Shown in pieces: positions 1 through 5,355 of a stretch of 6,945 nucleotides of DNA; positions within the stretch are counted from its first letter, which is position 1, and each line of letters starts with the position of its first letter. Made by a program: the position numbers and the translations under genes. This DNA is from Thermoflexales bacterium (GTDB lineage: Bacteria; Chloroflexota; Anaerolineae; Fen-1058). The stretch is taken from assembly GCA_017999195.1 (NCBI GenBank), contig JAGOBP010000222.1, positions 1-6,945 of the forward strand, read 5' to 3'. The notes beneath the pieces were generated by a model that saw only the letters and a program-made list of their open reading frames with translations, was not told where the DNA came from and made no database searches.

Positions 1-293
1 TACTGCAACCGATGAGCACGCTCGGCTTTGACGTCTTCAATTTCAGTCACACCACCGATATTGCCGAAGTGCAGGCCAAGACGCCGGGCATCGCATTGAT
101 GGGCAACGTCCCGCCGCTGGAGTTGATGGTGCGTGGCACGGCGGATGAAGTCACAGCGTTCGCGCGCGAGTGCATCGTCAAGACCGGCGGGCGCGACCTG
201 ATTTTGTCGGCGGGCGGCGGCGTCAGCCCGGACACACCCGCCAGCGCCATCGATGCGTTGGTGGCCGCCGTATCGGACGCAGATACACGCTGA
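1..293 (+). CDS. Uroporphyrinogen decarboxylase (URO-D) superfamily protein, C-terminal part only
   Basis: This is the C-terminal 96 codons or so of a gene that begins before the window; the first complete codon is at 3 and the reading frame is open from the edge, so the ATG at 12 is internal. The visible part matches the end of the URO-D/TIM-barrel fold: a TTDIAEVQ segment, then the strand-loop ALMGNVPPLELM, a helix (TADEVTAFARECI), the ILSAGGGVSPDTP loop and a last helix. The superfamily includes HemE and the MtaA/MtbA-type corrinoid methyltransferases. In the methyltransferases, as I recall them, the last loop reads like PGCG, with the Cys binding zinc; here it is AGGG, so that ligand is missing. 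HemE itself is unlikely because the neighbours are not haem genes. The stop codon lies inside a palindromic repeat, which also encodes the last few residues (DADTR). Family assignment is firm; the reaction is unknown. Confidence 0.85.
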   Translation, partial: LQPMSTLGFDVFNFSHTTDIAEVQAKTPGIALMGNVPPLELMVRGTADEVTAFARECIVKTGGRDLILSAGGGVSPDTPASAIDALVAAVSDADTR

Positions 294-340
294 TTTTCGC
301 TGATAAATCTATCTGCGTTCATCTGCGCAAATCAGCGTCC
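275..340. repeat. Imperfect inverted repeat overlapping the stop of the URO-D gene
   Basis: The outer arms are GGACGC (275-280) and GCGTCC (335-340). Reading inwards, the pattern GGACGC-n-GAT-nnn-CGC-n-GAT (275-294) is matched by the reverse complement of 321-340, with all differences confined to the n positions. The interior is made of variants of the same unit (CGCTGAT, ATCTGCG, ATCTGCGC, ATCAGCG). This resembles the degenerate 'ATCTGCG' intergenic palindromes I associate with Chloroflexota and some other genomes. It contains the TGA at 291-293 and ends directly against the ribosome binding site of the next gene. There is no T-run, so it is not a standard terminator. Confidence 0.75.
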
Positions 341-345
341 AAGGA
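341..345 (+). promoter_or_regulatory. Ribosome binding site of the cupin gene
   Basis: AAGGA lies 8 bases before the ATG at 354. It decides the start: an ATG at 346 lies too close and meets a stop after three codons. The site begins on the base after the palindrome ends. Confidence 0.7.
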
Positions 346-353
346 ATGATTGA

Positions 354-785
354 ATGACCCGTTACGTGTTCAACACCGCCGAAACGATTCGCTACCGCTA
401 CCCGACGCACGTGAATGATCTGGTGCTCGATCGGGTGGAGGCGGCGACCACGGAAGTGTTTGTGGTGGTACTGGAACCCGGCGAAGCGCCGCCCTTGCAT
501 CAGCATGATGACGCCGAGCAAATCTTCTATGTGCTGGACGGTGCGGGTGTGTTGACGATTGGCGAACCCGCCGAACAATTCGGCGTAAAACCCGGCGACG
601 TGGTCCGCATCCCGCCGAGCACGCTGCATTCGATCCGGTGTGACAGTGCGATCACGCTGCGCTATTTGAGCGTAGATGCCTTTGTCGGTGCGAAGCCGCC
701 ATCGGAGCCGACGTGGGACGATCATGTGCAGGCTTTATGTGATCGCTTTGGCTGGAATTTCGATCAAGTTAAATTGACCACTTAA
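354..785 (+). CDS. Small single-domain cupin protein
   Basis: A 143-residue protein with one conserved beta-barrel cupin domain (about residues 35-112), a usual length for stand-alone cupin_2 proteins. Motif 1 is seen as GEAPPLHQH followed by DDAEQIFYVLDG, giving metal-ligand candidates H49 and H51. The third ligand position, six residues before the Gly, holds Q56, with E55 beside it. Motif 2 is GDVVRIPPSTLH, with H92 as the fourth ligand; the usual PxG is PPS here. There is no signal peptide, so the protein should be cytoplasmic. Such cupins may be sugar or small-acid isomerases, dioxygenases or simple binding proteins; nothing here picks one. It follows the URO-D gene by 60 bases and precedes the importer by 114 bases on the same strand, so a role with the imported compound is possible but inferred from position only. 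Confidence 0.85.
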   Translation: MTRYVFNTAETIRYRYPTHVNDLVLDRVEAATTEVFVVVLEPGEAPPLHQHDDAEQIFYVLDGAGVLTIGEPAEQFGVKPGDVVRIPPSTLHSIRCDSAITLRYLSVDAFVGAKPPSEPTWDDHVQALCDRFGWNFDQVKLTT

Positions 786-886
786 GAACAACGAGGAAAA
801 AAGGAGGCCGCGCCACCCGAACGCCAATTTCGCCCGTGATGTGTCGCATCTGTGAACAACGTGTAAGCTCTTCAACCCACTTCCCT

Positions 887-892
887 AAGGAG
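887..892 (+). promoter_or_regulatory. Ribosome binding site of the solute-binding protein gene
   Basis: AAGGAG sits 7 bases before the ATG at 900, an ideal spacing that supports this start, which also gives an intact lipoprotein signal peptide. In the rest of the spacer (786-886) I see no convincing sigma70-type promoter pair or operator palindrome. Confidence 0.8.
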
Positions 893-899
893 CGCTGAG

Positions 900-2936
900 A
901 TGAAACATACGCTGTATCGTTTGTTCGCCCTGCTGATGGTTGTGTCGCTGCTTGCGGCCTGCGCGGCTCCCGCCGCCACGCCGGCCCCCGCCCCGGCGCA
1001 ACCCGCCGCACCGAAGGCCACTGACAAGCCGGCTGAACCCAAGCCAGCGGAAGTCAAGCCGACCGAGCCGCCCGCGGCCCCGGCCGCCCCCGCCGCCAAG
1101 TACAAGCAATCGCCGCTGTTTGACGCCGATGTGGCCGCAGGCAAGTTGCCGCCCGTCGACGAGCGCCTGCCCAAGGAACCGCTGGTGGTCGAGGGCGAGC
1201 AGGTCGGTCAGTACGGTGGCACGTGGCGACGCGGCTTCACCGGCCCGTCGGACTATAACAACTATGTCCGCGTGGTCTTTGACGGCCTCGTCCGCTTCTC
1301 GCCGGACGGCAGCAAGGTCATGCCCAAAGTAGCCAAGGGCTGGGAAACTTCAGCCGATTTCAAGGTCTGGACCGTCTTGTTGCGCGAAGGCGCCAAGTGG
1401 TCGGACGGCCAGCCCTTCACGGCCGATGACATTCTGTTCTGGTATGACAATGTGCTGTTGAACAAAGACGTGACCCCGGCACTGCCCAAGTGGATGAAGA
1501 ACAAAGACGGGTCAGTGGCCAAGGTGGAAAAGGACGGCGACTATGCCGTGAAGTTCACCTATGCCGAGCCGAATACGCTGTTCCTGTATGAACTGGCCAA
1601 CAAAGACGGCGGCGACCGCACCTTTGCGCCGTTCCTGCCCGCGCACTATCTGAAGCAATTCCACCCCAATTTCGCCAAGCAAGCCGACCTCGACAAGATG
1701 GTGGCCGACGCCAAGTTCAAGACGTGGGTCGAACTGTTCGCCAGCAAGAACGCGCCGTTTGAAAACCCCGATCGGCCCACCATGGCCGCCTGGGTGCCCG
1801 TGACGCGCATCAGCGAGCAGATCTTCACCATGAAGCACAATCCGTACTATGTGGGCGTGGACGTTGAGGGCAACCAACTGCCGTACCTCGACGAAGTGCG
1901 CTTCACCTTCTTCGCCGACACGCAGGCGTTGAACCTGGCCGCCATCGCCGGTGAACTCGATCAGCAGGATCGCCACATCAACCTGATGAACTACCCGGTG
2001 CTGAAGGAAAACGAGCAGGCCGGCAAGTACAAGATCATCACGTGGCCGGACTTCGGTGGTTCGGACGCGGTGGTTATGATGAACCAGACCTATCAGAAGG
2101 ACGAGGATCTGGGCAATCTGATGCGCAATCGCGATTTCCGCATCGCGATGTCGTATGCCACCAACCGCACGCAGATCCAGGAAGGCCCGTTCATGGGCCT
2201 GGGCGAGCCGCGCAATGCCGTGGCCGCGCCGTGGCACCCGTACTATCCGGGCGACGAAGTGGCCTACAAGTACACTGAATTCAAGCAAGACGAAGCCAAC
2301 AAGATGCTGGACGCGATCGGGCTGGACAAGAAGAACGCGGACGGCTATCGCCTGTACAAGGGCACCGATAAGGTCGTCCAGATCGAAATCTCGGTCGTGC
2401 CCGCCTTCGGCCCGTGGCCCGATGTGGCGCAGCTGGTAGCCAAGGACTGGGAAGCGGTCGGCATCAAGACGATCGTGCAGATTCGCGAGCGCGCGCTGCA
2501 CTTCCAGATGCGCGACAGCAATGACATCCAGACGGAAGTCTGGAACGAAGACACGGGCGGCTTCCCGTTCACCGGCGCGCCCAAGTACGATCCGCGCACC
2601 AGCCCCGGCCTGGCCTTTGCGCCGCTGGTTCGCCAGTGGTATGCCTCGGGCGGCAAGGAAGGCATGGAGCCGACGCCTGAGATCGCCAAGATCGTCGAGA
2701 TCATGGACAAAGCCAAGACCGTCGGTCCTGACGAGCAGGTCGCGCTCGCCAAGGAACTGTACGCGCACTGGGTCGATCAGCAGTACGAAATCAGCACGAT
2801 CGGTTTGTCGCCGATGGTGCAGGGTGTGGCCGTGGTCAACAACAGCCTGATGAACGTGCCCGCATCACTGGGCAATGACTGGCCGCTGCGCACCCCCGGC
2901 AATGCGCTGCCCGAAACCTGGTTCTATAAGAAGTAA
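900..2936 (+). CDS. Family-5 (peptide/nickel-type) ABC transporter solute-binding lipoprotein, long subtype
   Basis: A 678-residue extracytoplasmic lipoprotein that binds the transported solute and presents it to the permeases. Residues 1-20 form a lipoprotein signal (Lys-His start, hydrophobic core) ending in the lipobox LAAC, with C21 as the lipid-anchored residue. Residues 22-66 are a low-complexity Ala/Pro/Lys/Glu tether. Then comes a segment typical of the long subtype (AGKLPPVDERLP at 80-91, YGGTWRRG at 105-112) and the SBP_bac_5 core, with PKVAKGWE (142-149) and WSDGQPFTADDI (167-178), the family signature region. DppA and OppA are about 530-540 residues, so this is roughly 140 longer. 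Long family-5 proteins of this look include, from memory, alpha-galactoside-binding AgpA of rhizobia, so a sugar, peptide or other small organic ligand is possible; the sequence does not settle it. It is the first gene of the importer cluster and is followed by a strong hairpin. Confidence 0.93.
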   Translation: MKHTLYRLFALLMVVSLLAACAAPAATPAPAPAQPAAPKATDKPAEPKPAEVKPTEPPAAPAAPAAKYKQSPLFDADVAAGKLPPVDERLPKEPLVVEGEQVGQYGGTWRRGFTGPSDYNNYVRVVFDGLVRFSPDGSKVMPKVAKGWETSADFKVWTVLLREGAKWSDGQPFTADDILFWYDNVLLNKDVTPALPKWMKNKDGSVAKVEKDGDYAVKFTYAEPNTLFLYELANKDGGDRTFAPFLPAHYLKQFHPNFAKQADLDKMVADAKFKTWVELFASKNAPFENPDRPTMAAWVPVTRISEQIFTMKHNPYYVGVDVEGNQLPYLDEVRFTFFADTQALNLAAIAGELDQQDRHINLMNYPVLKENEQAGKYKIITWPDFGGSDAVVMMNQTYQKDEDLGNLMRNRDFRIAMSYATNRTQIQEGPFMGLGEPRNAVAAPWHPYYPGDEVAYKYTEFKQDEANKMLDAIGLDKKNADGYRLYKGTDKVVQIEISVVPAFGPWPDVAQLVAKDWEAVGIKTIVQIRERALHFQMRDSNDIQTEVWNEDTGGFPFTGAPKYDPRTSPGLAFAPLVRQWYASGGKEGMEPTPEIAKIVEIMDKAKTVGPDEQVALAKELYAHWVDQQYEISTIGLSPMVQGVAVVNNSLMNVPASLGNDWPLRTPGNALPETWFYKK

Positions 2937-2950
2937 GATCGATTGATGGT

Positions 2951-2990
2951 GGTTGGGGCGAGTGGGCGTTGATGTCCGCTCGCCCCAACC
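2951..2990 (+). promoter_or_regulatory. Strong intercistronic hairpin after the binding-protein gene (no T-run)
   Basis: Bases 2951-2965 pair with 2976-2990 as a 15-bp stem with a single T·G wobble (core GGTTGGGGCGAG / CTCGCCCCAACC). Two more pairs (one G·T, one C-G) can close the loop to six bases (GTTGAT). It starts 14 bases after the stop codon. What follows is GGCTCACG, without a T-run, so a simple intrinsic terminator is unlikely. By analogy with hairpins after binding-protein genes in other ABC operons, it may protect the upstream mRNA 3' end and raise binding protein over permease; that role is inferred. Confidence 0.7.
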
Positions 2991-2998
2991 GGCTCACG

Positions 2999-3125
2999 TG
3001 TCATTCCGAAAAGCATCCTGAGCGAAGCACCGCGAAGTCGAAGGATGCGACGAGGAATCTCTCGCGCAGCAGGCGACGTGACTGGTTGAGTCAGAGATTC
3101 CTCGGCCTGCGGCCTCGGAAAGACA
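2999..3125. repeat. 127-bp composite palindromic repeat element (TGTCATTCCGA type)
   Basis: The ends are near-perfect inverted repeats: TGTCATTCCGA (2999-3009) and TCGGAAAGACA (3115-3125), with one mismatch in 11. Inside are a 7-bp hairpin GCATCCT/AGGATGC (3013-3019 with 3042-3048), a perfect 12-bp inverted repeat CGAGGAATCTCT/AGAGATTCCTCG (3051-3062 with 3093-3104), and a compact palindrome TTCC..GGCC-TGC-GGCC..GGAA (3098-3120). The units resemble the widespread intergenic repeats of TCATTCCGAG and CATCCTGAGCGAAG type. I see no transposase and no clear target-site duplication, so it is called a repeat, possibly MITE-like. It lies between the binding-protein hairpin and the ribosome binding site of the first permease and does not interrupt a gene. 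Confidence 0.75.
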
Positions 3126-3137
3126 TACCTTACACTC

Positions 3138-3144
3138 AGGAGGA
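3138..3144 (+). promoter_or_regulatory. Ribosome binding site of the first permease gene
   Basis: AGGAGGA lies 6 bases before the GTG at 3151. It decides a non-ATG start; no ATG in this frame lies nearby. The site lies just outside the repeat element that ends at 3125. Confidence 0.8.
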
Positions 3145-3150
3145 CACACT

Positions 3151-4146
3151 GTGCTACGTTTTATCCTTCAACGGCTGATACTCTTGCCGGTGCTGCTCTT
3201 CCTGTTTTCCGTCGTGGTCTTCATTCTCATCCAGGCGCCGCCCGGCGACTTTCTGGATAGCTACATCGCCACGCTGGCCTCGTCCGGCTCATCGGTGGAC
3301 GAAGATCAAATCGTCGCGCTCAAACAACAGTTCGGTCTCGATCAACCTATTCACATTCAGTACCTGCGCTGGATGGAAAATATCCTGCGCGGCGATCTGG
3401 GCCTGTCGCTGGAATATCAACGCCCCAACAATGAACTCATCGGCGAACGGCTGGTGTTAACCGTCATTCTGGCCTTATTCGCCTTCGTCTTTACCTGGGT
3501 GGTCGCCATACCAGCCGGGATTTTGTGCGCCACGCATCCGCATTCGCTGATCGATTACATTTTCTCGATCCTGAATTACATTGGCGTAGCCATTCCCAAT
3601 TTCATGCTGGCGCTGATCTTGATGTGGTTTGCCTACTCGTCATTGGGCATCAGTGTCACCGGCTTATTCTCGCCGGAATTTGTCGATGCGCCGTGGAGTT
3701 GGGCACGCGTGGTCAACTTGCTCAGTCACATCTGGTTGCCCATGGTCGTCATCGGCATCGCGGGCACGGCGCGGCTCACGCGCATCATGCGCGCCAATCT
3801 ATTGGACGAGCTCAACAAGCCCTACGTCATCACGGCGAGGGCCAAGGGCCTATCGGAGTGGCGGCTGGTCATGAAGTATCCGGTGCGCCTGGCGCTGAAT
3901 CCGTTAGTCAGCACCATCGGCTGGTATCTGCCGCAATTGTTCTCCGGCAGCCTCATCGTCGCCACCGTGATGAACCTGCCCAATATCGGGCCGCTGTTGC
4001 TGCGCGCGCTGCAAAGCCAGGATATGTATCTGGCGGGCAGCATCCTGTTGATCTACTGCGGTCTCACCATCGTCGGCACGTTGATTTCCGACATCTTGCT
4101 GGCGCTGCTGGATCCGCGCATTCGCATGGGAGGGGCACGCGCATGA
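3151..4146 (+). CDS. dppB: ABC importer permease, DppB/OppB family
   Basis: A 331-residue integral membrane protein, normal length for the family, forming half of the translocation channel. The start is GTG, backed by a strong ribosome binding site and the typical first residues MLRFILQRL. TM1 is about residues 10-28. An extracytoplasmic region carries the GLDQPIHIQYLRW and GDLGLSL (81-87) family hallmarks, and further membrane segments lie near 102-126, 137-163, 192-208, 257-276 and 294-319. The cytoplasmic EAA coupling loop is about 223-250 (TARAKGLSEWRLV). The C-terminal DPRIR (321-325) is the usual family ending. Its stop overlaps the next gene's start by 4 bp (ATGA), indicating translational coupling to its partner permease. 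The symbol marks the family; dipeptide as substrate is not implied. Confidence 0.93.
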   Translation: MLRFILQRLILLPVLLFLFSVVVFILIQAPPGDFLDSYIATLASSGSSVDEDQIVALKQQFGLDQPIHIQYLRWMENILRGDLGLSLEYQRPNNELIGERLVLTVILALFAFVFTWVVAIPAGILCATHPHSLIDYIFSILNYIGVAIPNFMLALILMWFAYSSLGISVTGLFSPEFVDAPWSWARVVNLLSHIWLPMVVIGIAGTARLTRIMRANLLDELNKPYVITARAKGLSEWRLVMKYPVRLALNPLVSTIGWYLPQLFSGSLIVATVMNLPNIGPLLLRALQSQDMYLAGSILLIYCGLTIVGTLISDILLALLDPRIRMGGARA

Positions 4147-5279
4147 GTGCTCAAGACGCGGTTGTCATCACGCCCGCGACCACGGCGGCGGAAGAGCGCA
4201 TCTCGGTCGCATCCAACTGGACGCTGGTCTGGTGGCGCTTCAAGAAACATCGCCTGGCCTTGTTTTGCAGCGGCCTGTTGATCTTCATGTACCTGATTGT
4301 GTTGGTGCCTGATTTCTTTGCGACGGAAAATCCAGAATTTACCGAAGCCCGACAGTCTTTCATCCCCATCCAGCCGTTGCACTTCTTTGACGGCGCGAAT
4401 CTCAGCCCGTGGGTGCCGGGTGTTACCGGCAAGCGCAATCCCACCACCCTGCGCATGGAATGGAAGGTCGATGAAGCCCGCAAAATTCCGGTACAGTTCT
4501 TCGTCAAAGGCTATCCTTATAAAATTCTCGGCTTGATCGAAACCGATACGCACTTGATCGGTCCCGCGTCGAGCGACGCGAAAGACCGCTTGAGTTTGCT
4601 GGGGACCGATCGGCTGGGCCGCGACCAATGGTCGCGCGTGATGTTTGGTACGCGCACGTCGATGACCATCGGCATGATCGCCGTCGTGTTGAGTACCATC
4701 TTCGGCGTGTTGTTGGGCGGTATTTCAGGCTATTTTGGCGGCCTGCCCGACTTGATCATTCAACGCCTGATCGAGTTGCTGCAAGCCCTGCCCACCATTC
4801 CGATCTGGCTGGCATTGTCGGCGGCGCTGCCGCAAGACTGGCGGCCCGAGCAGGTCTTCTTCGCGATCACGATCATTCTCTCGTTGATCGGGTGGACGAC
4901 GTTGGGGCGCGAAGTGCGCGGTCGGTTTTTAGCGCTGCGCGAAGAGGATTTTGTGTTGGCCGCAGAACTGGCCGGGTGCAGTCGCTTGCGCATCATCACG
5001 CGCCACATGGTGCCGACGTTTATGAGTCACATCATCGCCACCGCCACACTGGCGATTCCGGTGATGATCGTCAGTGAGACCTCGCTGAGTTTTCTGGGGC
5101 TGGGCCTGCGCCCGCCCGCCATCAGTTGGGGCGTGTTGCTGCAAGAAGCGCAAAATATCCAGACGATTGCCCAGGCGTCGTGGCTGTTGATTCCGGGCAT
5201 CATCGTCATCATTGCCGTGCTGGCCTTCAACCTCGTCGGCGACGGCCTGCGCGATGCGGCGGATCCGTACAGTCACTAA
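4143..5279 (+). CDS. dppC: ABC importer permease, DppC/OppC family, with long extracytoplasmic insert
   Basis: A 378-residue permease, partner of the preceding one. The ATG at 4143 is chosen because it overlaps the upstream stop (ATGA) and has GGGAGGGG (4128-4135) 7 bases before it; the frame stays open further upstream only by chance. Residues 1-32 are cytoplasmic and TM1 is about 38-57. About 95 residues outside the membrane follow (60-155), then the family hallmark LGTDRLGRDQWSR (153-165). Further membrane segments lie near 172-198, 217-229, 236-252, 298-320 and 345-365. The EAA loop (about 268-292: LAAELAGCSRLRIITRHMVP) contacts an ATPase. OppC/DppC proteins are commonly 270-300 residues, and the extra length is in the TM1-TM2 loop, as in the subtype that works with long binding proteins. 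The symbol is a family label. Confidence 0.93.
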   Translation: MSAQDAVVITPATTAAEERISVASNWTLVWWRFKKHRLALFCSGLLIFMYLIVLVPDFFATENPEFTEARQSFIPIQPLHFFDGANLSPWVPGVTGKRNPTTLRMEWKVDEARKIPVQFFVKGYPYKILGLIETDTHLIGPASSDAKDRLSLLGTDRLGRDQWSRVMFGTRTSMTIGMIAVVLSTIFGVLLGGISGYFGGLPDLIIQRLIELLQALPTIPIWLALSAALPQDWRPEQVFFAITIILSLIGWTTLGREVRGRFLALREEDFVLAAELAGCSRLRIITRHMVPTFMSHIIATATLAIPVMIVSETSLSFLGLGLRPPAISWGVLLQEAQNIQTIAQASWLLIPGIIVIIAVLAFNLVGDGLRDAADPYSH

Positions 5280-5325
5280 TCCGTGGTGCGTGATCCGTGG
5301 TGCGTGAAATACTGGCACGCACCAC
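5279..5325. repeat. 14-bp tandem repeat plus 10-bp inverted repeat between permease and ATPase genes
   Basis: ATCCGTGGTGCGTG occurs twice head to tail (5279-5292 and 5293-5306). The second copy's GTGGTGCGTG (5297-5306) is perfectly complementary to CACGCACCAC (5316-5325) across a 9-base loop, and the first copy can pair with the same arm. Related units (CACGCAACACGCAGCACG) continue to 5340. The first base of the repeat is the last base of the permease stop codon TAA. It resembles the 'TGCGTGGTGCGTG' intergenic repeats seen in Chloroflexota-like genomes. There is no T-run, so it is not a classical terminator. Confidence 0.75.
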
Positions 5326-5355
5326 GCAACACGCAGCACGTTACAGGCAAACGCT

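Noticed and set aside
774..802. TTGACC as a possible -35 element for a promoter of the importer
   Set aside because: At the expected spacing the sequence is an A-run (about 797-802) rather than a -10-like box, so support is too weak.
1512..2768. Long open frame on the - strand (418 codons) opposite the binding-protein gene
   Set aside because: Its composition mirrors the high-GC codon use of the real gene, it has no family motifs, and the + strand gene is clear with signal peptide and signature motifs.
2951..2998. Intrinsic terminator after the binding-protein gene
   Set aside because: The stem is strong but no T-run follows, and the downstream permease genes need the same transcript or a promoter that I cannot see.
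2999..3125. Insertion sequence or CRISPR-like array
   Set aside because: No transposase frame, no regular repeat-spacer pattern and no clear target duplication; only a short palindromic element.
2969..3178. Small + strand open frame of 69 codons in the binding protein/permease spacer
   Set aside because: It is mostly translated repeat element, begins inside the hairpin and runs into the permease in the wrong frame.
3525..4142. Upstream in-frame extension of the second permease (206 extra codons)
   Set aside because: It overlaps the first permease in another frame, its translation is His/Arg-rich nonsense, and the ATG at 4143 has both a strong ribosome binding site and the ATGA coupling.
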